Below the pieces are notes generated by a model. It saw nothing but the letters and a program-made list of their open reading frames with translations. It searched no databases and had not been told where the DNA came from. Positions 1-12,543 of a stretch of DNA of 64,000 nt are shown here, piece after piece. The translations under genes were made by a program, and so were the position numbers. The DNA is from Clitoria ternatea (Eukaryota > Streptophyta > Magnoliopsida > Fabales > Fabaceae): the NCBI GenBank assembly GCA_037962975.1, contig CM075671.1:12137001-12201000 (forward strand), given 5' to 3'. How positions within the stretch are numbered: position 1 is the first letter of the stretch; the number at the start of each line of letters is the position of its first letter.

Positions 1-1
1 T

Positions 2-1270
2 ACAACTGATGGTGAAAAATCCACCACTCTCCAATACTCAAATATCCCTACGTTTGAGGGGAGAGAACAGACTCGTGATTCTGAAGATGAAGCTTCCCGA
101 AGGAAGAAAGAGTCAACGACAGCATCCCCAGTGTCTTACAAGCTAAAAGTTCCTTTTTCAAGGAGACTTATGAGCATCCACATCCCCAAGCACCTTCAAA
201 CTACTCAGCCACTTTCCATCGGAAAATACAATGGTGAAACCGATCCTACTAAGCACCTTGATGCTTATGTGTTTGAAGCCATGTACTTGGGGGCTGATGA
301 AGATGTGATGTGTTGAATTTTCCCTCGAACGTTATCTGAGGAGGCCCTCGGATGGTTTAAAGGCCTACCTTCTGGATCCATAGATTCTTGGGCTGAAATG
401 GCAGCTACTTTTGAGACCCACTTTGTCATCTCCAGAGATGTGCCCAGGACATCTCATACCTTGGCTCAGATTAAGCAAGGTGAAAACGAAGGCTTAAAAG
501 ATTTCTTGAAGAGGTTCTACAAGGAAGCAGCCCTGGTTCCTAACCTCACAGAGTCTATCAAGCTGCATATCGTTATTGAGGCGTTGCAGCCAGGATCAGC
601 TTTTGCTCTTTCATTAGCAAAGAGCCCTCCAGCAACTTTTGAGGAGTTCAGGAAAAAAGCCTCAAAGTACGTGAGTATAGAGATGCACTTGGAAGCCATA
701 GCTGCAAAGAAAAAGCCATCAACACCACCTTCCCAAACCCAGAAGGGTAAGGAGAAAACGAGGTCAGAACGCATGGAGAGGCCATTCACCAATCCTAAAG
801 TTAATAACCATTCTCTCCGACCTCGAGAAAGGCATGTTAATTCCTTCAGCCATTATGCACAACTATCTGCCAAGCCATCTCAGATTTTGAGAGAGGTCGG
901 ATGGCCAGCTTTCAGCATATATGGCATCAGAAGACCATCCCCTATGAAAAGACCAGGAAATCCCCGTAAGTACTGTGATTTTCATGAATAGAACGGTCAT
1001 TCCACTGATGAATGCCAAGCTCTAAAGAATGCAGTTGAAACGCTAATTAGAGAAGGCAAGTTAAAGCAATACCTGTTCAAAGAGAAATCCTTTGACAGAG
1101 TAGAGCGGAATGAGAAAAGAGAAAGGGATCCAGACGACGGGGATGATAATAACCGTAATCCGGTCAGAAAATTCTCTGCTTCGGAGAAACAAAAGGGTGT
1201 GATGACTGATGAAATAGCACACAAAGATAGCATGCCTCAGCAACAGCGTCAAGGTCGGCGTGAAGTCATT
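2..1270 (+). pseudogene. Element A gag (degenerate)
   Basis: Capsid-like protein that would package the element RNA. The frame is open from base 2, so the N-terminus is off the left edge. The capsid core includes PFSRRLMSIHIPKH and GKYNGETDPTKHLDAY near 140-270 and WAEMAATFETHF near 390-425. A CDFHE...GHSTDEC cluster near 975-1016 looks like a single zinc knuckle. The frame is broken by TGA at 314-316 (expected Arg CGA, as in CRIFPRTL) and TAG at 989-991 (expected Gln CAG). Removing these two changes leaves one continuous frame into the protease. The gag/protease boundary is approximate. Confidence 0.85.
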
Positions 1271-2131
1271 GACATGATTGCTGGAGGATTTGCTGGAGGA
1301 GGAGCTTCAATTACAGCCCGTAAGAATCATCATAGAATGATTCTGTCTGTGCAAGGGAAAGTCAAAGACAATCGCCCTTACAGAGGTGGGGTTGAAGCTC
1401 CAATAATCTCTTTCTCCGATGAGGATTTTGGCCCAACCGTTCCTGGTGGTGACGATGCTGTGGTCATCACTGCAGTAATAGCCAACAAGGACGTCCGAAG
1501 AATCCTTGTTGACCAGGGAAGTTCCTGCGATGTTATTTTTTATAATTGCTTTGAAAGAATGGGTTTTAAAGACTCAGACTTACAACCTTATACGCAGGAA
1601 CTAACAACTTTCAATGGAGCAAAGCAATCGACTAAAGGGTATCTTGATACCCTTATTTCCTTTGAAGGCGAACCAGGGGCCAGAACGGTTAAATCCCGAG
1701 TGCTGGTAATTGATGTCAAATCACCATTTAATGGCATCATAGGCCGCCCCACACTAAATGCAATGGAGGCAGTTGTATCAACCCCATACCTCCTTATCAA
1801 GTTTATTGACAAGGATAATGTTGTTTCATCTATCCGGGGTGATCAAGAGATGGCTAGGTACTACTACAACTTAAGCCTCAACATGACAAAGCTGGAAGCT
1901 TCCAATAAAAAGAGGAAACTTAATGATTCTGGAGCAGCTGCTGGATCTGTAAGCCTTGTCGACCTGGACCCTAGGGCGGATTTGAACATTGATCCGTCCA
2001 ACCCATTAAAGCCCACACCGAATAGAAGTTCCAGGGACATCATCTTGGGAGATTCTCCAGAAAAGATCACCCATATTAATGACAAGCTAGATACAGAAAT
2101 GGAACAACGACTACTGACGCTCCTGCAATAA
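1271..2131 (+). pseudogene. Element A aspartic protease region
   Basis: Retropepsin-type protease that would cleave the Gag-Pol polyprotein. The active-site stretch VDQGSSCDVIF lies near 1509-1541, with the catalytic Asp in D-x-G-S-S form as in Tat elements. A second conserved stretch, SPFNGIIGRPTLNAM, lies near 1724-1765. The frame is continuous with gag and ends at TAA 2129-2131, where the sequence context (LLQ*FKDLFAW) indicates an original CAA Gln codon. Reverse transcriptase follows in the same frame. Confidence 0.85.
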
Positions 2132-4035
2132 TTTAAAGACCTCTTTGCATGGACTGCAACCGATATGCCTGGTATAGACCCTGCTTTCTGCTGTCATAAA
2201 TTATCCGTCTATCCAGAAACGAGACCGGTTGCCCAAAAGAAAAGGAGATTGGGCCCAGAGAAACAGAAGGCAGCTTGCCAGCAAACTGAGGAATTGCTGA
2301 AGGCCGGATTTATCAAAGAAATCCGTTATTCCTCTTGGCTCTCGAATGTGGTGATGGTCCGTAAGTCCAATGGTAAATGGAGAATGTGCATTGACTATAT
2401 GGACCTCAACCGCTGCTGTCCAAAGGATCCTTATCCTCTTCCTAATATAGATCGGATGGTAGATGATTCCTCTGGTTATCAATACCTGAGTTTCATGGAT
2501 GCTTATTCAGGTTACAACCAGATTCCGATGTGCGAAGAGGATCAAGAGAAGACAGCTTTCATAAATGATCGTGGTGTCTTTTGCTATACAGTTATGCCCT
2601 TTGGCCTCAAAAATGCTGGGGCAACATATCAGCGCATGATCAACAAGGTTTTTGAAGGTATGCATACCAAACTTGTTGAAGTGTACATTGATGATATAAT
2701 AGCCAAGACATCGGTTGGAGGCGATCATATTGAAGACCTACGCCAGGTATTTACCCGCTTGAGAGAATTTAACATGAGGCTAAACCCAATGAAATGCACT
2801 TTCGCTGTCCCTGCTGGGAAGTTCTTGGGTTTCATGTTAACTCAACGAGGTATTGAAGCCAATCCAGGGAAGTGCCAAACGATTCTAGACATGCAAAGTC
2901 CAAAGAATCTCAGAGAAGTCCAATCCCTGAATGGTAAAGTAGCAGCTTTGGCACGGTTCATGCCAAAAATGGCTCACAGATCACTCCCCCTATATAAAAT
3001 ATTGAAAAAGTCCAAGAAATTCGAGTGGGGACAGGAACAAGAGAAAGCATTCCAAGAGCTCAAGGAGGTGTTGTCCAAACCTCCCATTCTCACAAAGCCT
3101 GACCCCGAGGACACACTCATTCTATATTTGGCTATTTTAGATGAAGCTTTAGGCGTTACCTTGATAAAAGAAACTCCTGATGGGCAGAGACCGGTCTATT
3201 TCACTAGCAAAACCTTACAAGGTGCTGAGATCCGATATCAAAAAATTGAAAAGGCCGCCCTCGCTGTTGTTTGGGCCTCTCGACGTCTACGTCCGTACTT
3301 TCACGCCCATCCAATCATAGTGAGAACGGATTTACCACTCCGCTCTGTATTAATCAAGCCCGATCTCGCAGGGAGGATGATCAAGTGGTCTATTGAACTC
3401 TCTGAGTTTGATATATCCTATGAACCTCGAAGCGCTATTAAAGCTCAAGTCCTGGCTGATTTTATTGTGGAAATGACAGGGACTGATCCAGATTCCTATC
3501 GTGTCCATTGGACCATTTACGTTGATGGTTCATCGAACCAAAGAGGCTCTGGAGCAGGTGTAGTTCTAGAAAGTGATGACGGAGTACACCTGGAAATCTC
3601 CCTTCGCTTTAATTTCAAAACATCCAACAACCAAGCTGAGTACGAAGCTTGTTTGGCCGGACTGAGAGCTGCAATTGACATCGGAGCTTCTGAGGCGACG
3701 CTCTGCAGCGATTCACAACTGGTGATTTCACAAATCTTAGGAGATTATCAGGCTCGCGAACCTCAACTCCAATTATACTTGAACTGTGTCAAGGAGTTGA
3801 GAGAGAAATTCTCGAAAATGGAATTCAAGCATGTTCCACGCGAAGAGAATACTAGAGCGGATATACTCTCCAGATTAGCAAGCACCAAACGACCAGGTAG
3901 CACCACTACGCTCGTTCAAAGCACACTAACGTCGCCCAGCATTCCTCTTTTCCCTTCTCTAAATGCCATAATGACAAACTCCCTTTATGGAGACACATGG
4001 ATGGCCCCCTACATCCGTTATTTGGCTGATGGACA
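2132..4035 (+). pseudogene. Element A reverse transcriptase, RNase H and second RNase H
   Basis: The polymerase module would copy element RNA into DNA. It starts after the stop at 2129. Visible RT motifs are SNGKWRMCIDYMDLNR near 2370-2415, FMDAYSGYNQI near 2495-2525, MPFGLKNAGATYQRM near 2594-2640 and the catalytic YIDD near 2683-2694. The standard RNase H follows, with TSKTLQGAEIRYQ near 3205-3240. An extra RNase H spans about 3500-3905, with IYVDGSSNQRGSGAG, NNQAEYEACLAGL, SDSQLVISQ and HVPREENTRADILSRLA. The second RNase H is the diagnostic Tat feature. At 4031-4035 the frame runs into element C and resumes at 16301 in the same phase. Confidence 0.93.
4031..4035. repeat. Target-site duplication, left copy (GGACA)
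   Basis: GGACA directly precedes the TGTAACG start of the LTR. The same five bases at 16296-16300 directly follow the GTTACA end of the other LTR. Deleting one copy plus element C restores an uninterrupted pol frame in element A, which fixes both LTR ends to the base. Confidence 0.97.
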
Positions 4036-5180
4036 TGTAACGTCCCGTGTAATTTTCCGAATAAATTTTTCGTATTTTCGAAAGATTATTTTAAAAATTA
4101 TAAATTTAATTCAGAGTTTATATAACAATTAATAACAGCGGAAAATTATCAAACATACTAGTCGTGAATAATTAAATCCAAGAAAATATTTAAGTAGCGG
4201 AAAACGCTTGTGAAGATAATAGTACATGACATATTATATTTATTACAACCCATAAATTCAAGTTCAGGTAATAAAGCAAATAGACATCCATCATGGCATC
4301 ACTCTGCATTCTGCGTGTCATTCACTGTAAAAATTAATGTAAGAGTGAGACAGAATATAGAATAAATGTAAAATAGATAAAATTGCACAAACACAATCAA
4401 CAATTCATAATGATATGATGAGTATGCCAAACAAGTCCATTAATAGATATATAATTAGTCAAATGATGTCATGCTGGATCCATTTGGTCTTGGTGGGAAT
4501 ACTGCAGTAAAAGTCTCATAGAGACACAAATAGGGCTTTAGCATATACCATGAATCCCTATACTTCATGGCGCTTAAGTACCGAAGTACACAATATCATA
4601 AGTAGGACTTCTGCATAAACCATGAATCCCTACACTCCATGGCACACAACATAATAGGGCTTAACTCATCATAGAGTAACCCCCCACCAGGGTAGGCAAT
4701 CATGGAACCCCTAAATTCCATGGTGCGTCCGAATGCTTATGATGCATAAATGCATTTAATTCTTTTAACATACCATGATATCCACATTTCCAAAACCTCT
4801 TGGATACTACAAGTCCTCAAGGACACAATACACATAATAATTCACAAAATCATGGATTTACTATCTCAATCACATATGTCAAAAACCACAAGGCATTCAT
4901 GTATATATATATATATATATTAATTATATCATTCATACTTATTCACCATCACAATACACAAATTGTGTGATACTCATCAGTATTTATAATAATTCATAAT
5001 CACTCAAGAATTTAATAAATAACCTTTATCCATGGAAAAAAATATCATTTTCTTTCAAAATAGCCTTTTTAAGTGATTTTCAGCATCCCCAACAGCAACA
5101 TACATTAGTAAAACAGTCATAACATGGGCAAATCAACTCCTTTTAAGGTGATTCCACTTTCTATAGTTCAATAATACAAT

Positions 5181-5941
5181 TATCTACAACTTTCATGAAG
5201 AACACAGTTTCAGATTCTAATCAGAAATACTACTTATTCACGAAATACCATACTGCCTCAAGATAAGTTTTCCAAAATGTACACAGATTAGTATTTAAAA
5301 CGTATCTGGAATTACAAATGTGATTTTGACATGAAACCAGTTTTAAATTAATCTTAATACAAATATCTATAATTTTCATGAAGATCATTAATTCAAATTC
5401 TAAGCAGAAATACCATTTATCCACAAAATACAACACTGCCTTCAGGTGAGTTCTCAAAACGTACATATATTAGTATTTTCAACATTTTTAGAGCTACACA
5501 ATTGATTTTAACATGAAACCAGTTCTAAAATACTATTAACATAGTTATCTACAACTTTCATGAAGACACCAACAACTAATTCATACCACAAAATTCCCAG
5601 TATTGAAGACAAGATTCGGATTTCCAAAATTCCAGAATTTCAGAATTTCAGCTTGCACATACATCAGTATTTTGAGCATAACTTGAGCTACAAAAATTAT
5701 TTTGATGTGAAACCACTTTCTAAAAATCCAAAACTTAATTATCTACAACTTTCATGAAGACATCCAAGGCTGATTATGCACGTAAAGTTCCCAGTAAATC
5801 AATATATACACAAAACAAAGGATAAATCTTCCATACGAACATGCTGTAGTATTTTGGCTATAACTTTTGCTATACATATCCAAATCAGTTGAATAAGGTA
5901 TCAAAATTCACATAGCAAAAAGATCTACAACTTTCATGAAG
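5181..5941. repeat. Degenerate ~185-bp tandem repeats inside the LTR
   Basis: The core ATCTACAACTTTCATGAAG recurs near 5182, 5366, 5547, 5740 and 5923 (spacing about 181-193), each time preceded by a line like 'AACATGAAACCAG' and a 'GTATTTTGAGCATAACTTGAGCTAC'-type segment. The copies differ by many substitutions, so the array is old relative to the insertion. The same five-copy block is in the other LTR at about 13689-14450. Confidence 0.8.
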
Positions 5942-6714
5942 AAGTCAGAGTCAAATTTATACATTTTCAGCTTCAAAATTAAGCAACAAGATACGAATTA
6001 AAGACTGGAATCCTAGAACAGCATACAACTCTACCCATTTCATAAATATTCACAACCCTGTCCCCTCTTACTTGGTTTGAAGACTTTTAGCTGATTGGAA
6101 AAGAGGTCTCCTGGCTGTCCTGGTTCTATTCGAAGGTCTTGAGGAAGAAGAAAAATGGTATACTGTAATGCTGTTTTCTCTTAAGAGTTTTTGAAGAGAT
6201 ATGGTTCTGTTTTAAAAAGCAAGGCAGTGGGGAACATTTGTGAGTGGGTCTGTTAGTGCCGTTAGTGGAGATAATGGAGGATTAATAATAGAAGGTGGCT
6301 ATCTTAGTGCTCATCTCTAGCCGTCCTACGTACTAGTGCGATTAGTGGGATTAAAAGATATTATAAATAATGCCTAAAAGACAAGAAAAGGGTCAAAAAG
6401 TTACTTCTGCACTTCAAAACCGACCAGAATTCCATTTCCAAGTCCGGTTGAGCATCCGGTCTTGTACATCGGCTCAAAATCATCCGGTGTGTACATCCGT
6501 TCTAAGGAAAGCTGAGTTAACCATCCTTGAAGCCGTCCGGTGTTCATTAATGATAATCTGAACTAAATTCATCCGGTCTCACCTGAACTGAAGTCAGCTG
6601 TGTGAGAGCAGTGTGGAGGGTGGTCTTGAGTGTGAGGGTGGTATGGAGTGAGGGCGGTATTGAATGTGAAGGGCGGTATCGAGTGTATCTTAAGAGGTCC
6701 ATGTTCTAAAAGAT

Positions 6715-7172
6715 GTTCACGTTACTCCGCCAAGGCATTTGACCTCGTCAATGCTTATGACTCCGCCAGACGTGTGACCCCGCCTAAATTTACTACTCCG
6801 CCAAGGCATTTGAATTCGTCAATGCTTATGACTCCGCCAAAACGTATGATCCCGCCTAAATTTACTACTCCGTCAAAGCATTTGACCCCGTCCAGGCTTA
6901 TTACTCCGTCAAAACGTGTGACTCCGCCTAATCTTATTACTCCGCCAAGGCATGAGACTCCGTCTATGCCTATTACTCTGTTAAAACGTGTGACCCCGTT
7001 TAAGCTCATTACTCCGCCAGGGTACGTGACTCCGCCCAAGCTTTACTTCGTCAAGGTACGTGACTCCGCCTAAGTTTTACTCCGCCAAGATACGTGACTC
7101 CGCCTAAGTTTTACTCTGCCAAGATACGTGACTCCGCCTAAGTTTTACTCTGTCAAGGTACGTGACTCTGCC
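6715..7172. repeat. CTCCGCC-rich minisatellite in the LTR
   Basis: Alternating ACTCCGCCAAGGC- and GACTCCGCCTAAG-type units form a ~70-bp higher-order repeat from about 6715 to 7050. After that, a cleaner 34-bp unit, TACGTGACTCCGCCTAAG plus TTTTACTCYGCCAAGA, repeats about three and a half times up to about 7172. The block is GC-richer than the rest of the LTR and lacks stop codons on both strands because of its unit composition. Confidence 0.85.
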
Positions 7173-7782
7173 AATAAAGAACAGTTCGAACATCATCCAA
7201 CTAATCAGTAAGCAAGTAACAACGTCTAATAGCCAACAGTTCGGAAAACTATACCGTCCAGCAACCAGCAAGACGTCACTCAGTCTTGTGGACAATTAGT
7301 AAGCTTTCCACTTAGGAAAATCGTACTCTTTTATTGTTATCTTCTTTTCTTGGACGGACTCAATTCCGGTCTTGAATATCGGTTCAAAGTCATCCGTCCT
7401 ACAGCTCATTTGGTAAAGTGTTGATCCGGTGTGCAACATAAAAGACAATCCTATCCACACCGGTTGTCCGGTGTGATGTGGCATTTACTGTCATCCGTTC
7501 TTCCCCTTTTGAAACCTTGAGGTCGTCCTAACCTTGGAGGTCAGAACGGATAAGAATGTTTCTTCCAATTTCACTCAATTTACTCCTCTACCTTCAATCT
7601 TTCATTCGGAAATTGGATCTTATCAAAATAGATCTATGTAATTTCTATAATTATACCCAAAATGAAATTTTTGGGGTATTATAAACCATTCATAAAGTGT
7701 TTTTATTCATTAATAAACACTTACAAGCCTTCCATGCTTCATAAATTACAAATAGAGCTATTATTAAAAGCAGGATGTTACA

Positions 7783-7794
7783 ATTCTCCCACCC
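7783..7794 (-). other. Element C polypurine tract
   Basis: On the - strand GGGTGGGAGAAT lies immediately upstream of the 3' LTR. It is the expected primer site for plus-strand DNA synthesis. The same layout (purine-rich tract ending GAGAAT, then TGTAACATCC) recurs at the family-2 LTR edges near 32839 and 41264, and in mutated form at 34812-34820. Confidence 0.85.
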
Positions 7795-7830
7795 TAATAA
7801 AAATTTCGTCCTCGAAATTTAACGCGTTCC

Positions 7831-10800
7831 TCAGTGAAACAATCCTGGATATTGTGTCCTCATATCATCTTCACGCTCCCAAGTCAGAGTTACATCAGTT
7901 CCTTGTTTCCATGCAACTTTTACCAGTGGTACATTCTTGTTCCTCAAACGTTTGCTCGATCTTTCTAGGATTTGTGTAGGTTCTGTGGAGATGGTCAGAT
8001 TCTCTCTAACTTCAATATCATCAGTAGCAATCATGTGGTTGGGATCTTGTACGTATTTCCTCAGCTGTGATACATGAAATACATTGTGCAGATTTGCCAG
8101 GTGAGGGGGAAGTGCAATCTGATATGCCACTGTACCAACCCTCTTTAGGATCTCATATGGTCCAATAAACCTCGGACTTAATTTCTTACTCTTCAAGGCT
8201 CGACCAATCCCTTTATGAGGTGAAACCTTCAAAAATACATACTCACCGACTTGGAATTCAAGTGGTTTCCTTCTCTTATCATAATACTGCTTCTGTCTGT
8301 CTTGAGATGCCTTCATCTTTTCTCTGATCATTTCTATCTGTTCAGTAGTCTGCTGCACAATTTCAGGTCCTAACGCCAAACTTTCACCAGTTTCTAACCA
8401 ACAAAGTGGCGTTCGACACTTCCTACCATACAATGCTTCGAATGGAGCCATACCAATACTGTTGTGGTAGCTATTATTATACGTGAATTCAATCAATGGA
8501 AGAAACTGCTCCCAACTACCACCATATTCAATCACACAAGATCGCAGTAAGTCTTCCAAACTTTGTATGGTACGCTCTGACTGTCCATCTGTTTAGGGAT
8601 GATAAGCTGAGCTTAATCGAAGCTTTGAACCCAATTCCTGATGCAAGCTTCCCCAGAATCAGGAAGTGAATCTTGGATCTCTATCTGACACAATACTAGA
8701 TGGTACACCATGTAGTCTTACGATCTCCTTCACATATAACTGTGCCAATTTTTGTAAAGAGTTCTTCATATTCATTGGGAGGAAGTGAGCAGATTTTGTC
8801 AATCTGTCTACAATAACCCAGATTGCATCATTCCCTGAACGTGTTCTTGGTAATCCTGACACAAAGTCCATTGAGATATCATCCTATTTCCAGACAGGAA
8901 TCTCTAATGGTTGTAGTTCACCAGATGGCTTCTGGTGTTCTACCTTGGCTTTTTGACACACCAGACATGAAGCCACATATTCAACTATTTCTTTCTTCAT
9001 CCTTGGCCACCAAAAGCTTTTCCTCAGATCTTGATACATCTTGGTTGATCCAGGATGAATGCTCAACATACTCTTATGCGCTTCTTTTAGAATCGTCCTT
9101 CTTAGATCAACATCCTCTGGTACACAAATTATATTCTTGATTCTCCAAATTCCATCTGATCCTTCTTGTAGTCCCATATCTTTTCCATTCGCCTGTAATT
9201 CTCTCAACTCTTGTAATGGCAAATCTTCTTTCTGTCTTTCACCTAACAGTTTCAGGAAATCATTGGTTATCTTCAAAGTCCCCAAAGTCATACTCCTTGA
9301 AGATTTCATCTCTACACCCAAGTTCATGTCTCTGAACTGTTCTATCATCTCCATTTCTTTTATCATCAAAAATGCCATATGAATGGACTTTCGGCTTAAT
9401 GCATCTGCCACCACATTTGCTTTTCCTGGATGGTACTTCAAATCAAAATCATAATCTTTAAGGAACTCCATCCACCTTCGCTGCCTCATGTTCAATTCCT
9501 TTTGATCGAACAAATACTTCAAGCTCTTGTGATCACTGAACACTTCAAACCTGACTCTATACAAATGGTGTCTCCAGATCTTTAGGGCAAATACCACTGC
9601 TGCCAATTCTAAATCATGCGTTGGATAGTTCATCTCATGTGGTCTCAACTGTCTAGATGCATAAGCTACCACCTTTCTTTGCTGCATCAAAACACATCCT
9701 AAGCCCATTTTGGAAGCATCACAATAAACCACGAAATCTTCTTGTGGATTAGGTAAGGTTAAGACTGGAGCAGATGTAAGCTTCAACTTCAGTTCTTGGA
9801 AACTTTTCTCATATTCTGGCGTCCAAGAAAAAGGTTGATTCTTCCGGGTTAGCCGAGTCATTGGTAGGGCAATTTGAGAAAACCCTTCAATGAATCTCCG
9901 ATAGTAACCAGCTAATCCCATGAAACTTCGTATCTCAGTGACTGAAGTAGGTCTCTCCCAGTTTACCACAGCTTCTATTTTAGAAGGATCCACAGATACT
10001 CCTTCGTTTGAGATTACATGGCCTAGAAATTTTACCTCTTTCAACCAGAATTCACATTTTGATAACTTTGCATACAACTGCTTCTCCTTCAAAATCTGCA
10101 ATACCACTCGAAGATGCTTTTCATGTTCCTCTGCAGTTTTTGAATAGATCAGAATATCATCAATGAAAATGATGACAAATTGATCCAAGTAGGGATGAAA
10201 TACTCGATTCATGTAATCCATGAATACGGCTGGGGCATTGGTCACTCCGAAGGGCATCACAAGGTACTCGTAATGACCATATCGTGTTCTAAAGGCTGTC
10301 TTTGGAATATCCTCAGACTTGACACGAATCTGATGATACCCCGATCATAGATCAATCTTGGAAAACACTACAGCGCCTCTCAATTGATCTATCAGATCAT
10401 CAATTCTGGGCAGAGGATATCTATTCTTCACCGTCAATTTGTTCAGCTGACGATAATCTACACATAACCTCATGCTTCCATCTTTCTTCTTGACGAGCAA
10501 TACTGGCGCTCCCCATGGTGACACACTCGGTCTGATGAAATGCTTCTCCAGCAATTCTTCAATTTGTTTCTTCAGTTCAGCCAGTTCAATTGGTGCCATA
10601 CGGTATGGAGCTTTAGACACTGGTTCTGCTCCTGGAATTAAATCAATGGAGAATTCTACCTCACGTTCTGGAGGTAAACTTGAGACATCTTCAGGAAATA
10701 CTTCAGGAAATTCAGAAACAACCGGCATCTCGATTGCTTTAGGTTCACCATCTTCTTTGTAAAGAGTGAATAAAGCAAACAATTGACTTTCACCTTGTAA

Positions 10801-12243
10801 TACATAAGTCTTGAGGTTGTCAGAATTTAGATTTTCTGATGGAAATATCACGGTCTTGTTGTGACAGTCCATCAAGACTCGATTTGTCGATAACCAGTCC
10901 ATCCCCAGAATCACGTTCAGATCCTTCAAAGGTAAACAAACAAGATCGACAAGAAAGCGTCTACCTTCTATGAGTATAGAACATTCGTTACACACCTTAG
11001 CAGTTCTAAGTTGTGTACCGGTGGGAGTAGAAACAATCAGATCATATGTCATAGGCTTCACAGGTAATCGAAGGCGTCTAACACACTCATCAGAAATGAA
11101 AGAATGCGTAGCACCAGAATCAAATAACACAGATAGGACTGTACCATTAATGTCACACTTACTTTGTACGAGGTCATCAGCTTGGTCTGCCTCTGAACCG
11201 CTGATGGCATAGACTCTCCCAGCTGTTTGTTGCAACCTCTGATCTGTGGGCTCCTTGTTCTGTCTTGGAGGTTGGGCAGTACGTGTGTCTTCTCCTCGGC
11301 CTCTCTGATAATTAGAGCCTCTTGGTTCACTCATAGTGTTCCTGTTGTTGTTTTGATTATTCTGCGGACAATTTGGACTGATGTGTCCTTTTTGGTTACA
11401 TCGGAAGCAAGTGACCTCTTCAAGACGTCTGTTACAATCACGTACATGATGATTACCTCCACACTTAAGACACCTCATGTTATTGCGTCTATCAAAAGAT
11501 GACGATGATGATGATCTGCCTCTGGAGCGATTTGGATAGAACGATCCTCTTCTTTTGAAATCAACTGACTGAGGTTTCAGTTGTCTATTGGCTTTTTCAT
11601 GTGCCAGTCTGGCTTGGTGATTCTCTTCAAAGATTCTGCATTTGTTGATCAGAATAGGAAAATTCCGAATTTCTTGGTACCCAATCGCCTCTTTGATTTC
11701 CAGATTCAGTCCGTTCTCAAATTTAACACATTTCGATTCTTCGGCACCAGCCTGTTGAAAAGGAGGGTAAAAGAGAGATAGTTCTTCAAACTTTGCAGCA
11801 TATTCTCCAACGGACATCGAGCCTTGTTTCAGCTCCATAAATTCCAGCTCTTTGCGACTTTTCACACTTGCTGGAAAATATTTCTCCAGGAAACAGTCTT
11901 TGAAGTTGGTCCAGATCAAGGGTCTGTCAGTCTCGATCATACGGATTCTAGCATGAATCCACCAGTTCTCTGCCTCTTCCACCAACATATAGGTGGCATA
12001 CTCCACCTTTTCGTATTCTGTGCAGGGCAATGCTCGAAAGATGCGCTCCATTTCCTTGGCCCAAAGATATGCTCCTTCTGGATTATAACCTCCTTTGAAT
12101 TGTGAAGGCTTTCTCTTCAGGAAGCGATCTAACCCATGGAGTTCTCCAGTGCTCCTTGGTTGGTTTTGTCGTTCTATGGCTTCAGCTAAGCGGTTGAAAG
12201 CTGCTGCCATATCGTGGTTGTTGTTGTTGTTGTTTCTTGCCAT
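7831..12243 (-). pseudogene. Element C gag-pol polyprotein, four nonsense codons
   Basis: One frame of about 1470 codons. In order: gag (from MARNNNNNNHD), two zinc knuckles (CLKCGGNHHVRDC and CFRCNQKGHISPNC, near 11410-11480), protease (VLFDSGATHSFIS, near 11110-11150), RT (SPWGAPVLLVKKKDGSMRL; FIDDILIYS near 10150-10175), RNase H (VVYCDASKMGLGC near 9700-9735), integrase (zinc finger near 8960-9060, RTRSGNDAIWVIVDRL near 8800-8850) and a chromodomain-like tail (KVAWKQGTDVTLTWERE). Stops are at 10345-10347 (Arg CGA to TGA), 8884-8886 (Trp TGG to TAG), 8659-8661 (Arg CGA to TGA) and 8593-8595 (Gln CAA to TAA). No frameshift was found, so decay here is by point mutation only. Confidence 0.93.
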
Positions 12244-12528
12244 CCTATATTCGTAGTTTGGTTTATACCAATTCTAAGGGATAATATATCATATATAAAT
12301 ACTATATAACTATCATTATTCTACAGTTTATCAGTTAAGCATTCAATCATATCACACATTTATCATATCATCAAGCGGTAATCAAAACAAATCTTTTCAC
12401 AATCAATCAGTCAGGCACAAATCATATAGTACACATTTAGCATGTTAACAAGTAAGAAATCAAACATTTCACATATTATGTCGAGAAATAGCTCATGTTA
12501 TAACAATTGGTCCTGAATTTTTAAAAAT
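12244..12528 (-). other. Element C untranslated leader
   Basis: AT-rich stretch between the primer-binding site and the gag ATG, about 285 bases. It would hold packaging signals. I see no ORF or clear repeat in it. Confidence 0.6.
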
Positions 12529-12540
12529 GCTCTGATACCA
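12529..12540 (-). other. Element C primer-binding site, initiator tRNA-Met
   Basis: The - strand reads TGGTATCAGAGC three bases inside the 5' LTR. It is complementary to the 3' end of plant initiator tRNA-Met (GCTCTGATACCA on the + strand here). It is the same primer site as in the Cassandra copy at 44467. Confidence 0.95.
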
Positions 12541-12543
12541 ACA

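Larger units (their letters stand above)
1..4035 (+). mobile_element. Element A, Tat-lineage Ty3/gypsy retrotransposon, upstream part
   Basis: This is the left part of an LTR retrotransposon whose 5' LTR and gag start lie outside the window. One reading frame runs gag, protease, reverse transcriptase, RNase H and a second RNase H, then stops at 4035 where element C was inserted. The frame resumes at 16296 with integrase. The dual RNase H and the gag C-terminal C-x2-H...H-x4-C cluster are known marks of the Tat lineage (Retand/Ogre relatives). Four in-frame stops (314, 989, 2129 and 17268) show the copy is dead. Confidence 0.92.
4036..7782 (-). repeat. Element C 3' LTR (left copy)
   Basis: 3747 bases, starting TGTAACGTCCC and ending GGATGTTACA on the + strand, so the terminal inverted repeats are TGTAAC/GTTACA. 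It contains an imperfect ~185-bp repeat block (5181-5941) and a CTCCGCC-rich minisatellite (about 6715-7172). ORFs found here, such as 6648-7073, are products of the minisatellite and not genes. Apart from the element's own signals, no gene is present in this stretch. Confidence 0.95.

Noticed and set aside
4900..4920. TA microsatellites (also near 13410, 28898, 31250, 39650 and 46980) as functional signals
   Set aside because: Ordinary AT dinucleotide runs; those in LTR pairs differ in length by slippage.
5230..5466. Small membrane-like protein (78 aa, also at 13738-13974)
   Set aside because: Produced by the ~185-bp LTR repeats; no conservation beyond the LTR copy.
6648..7073. A Pro/Lys-repeat protein gene (also at 15161-15586)
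   Set aside because: It lies in an LTR minisatellite, both strands are open for compositional reasons, and it is duplicated only because the LTR is.
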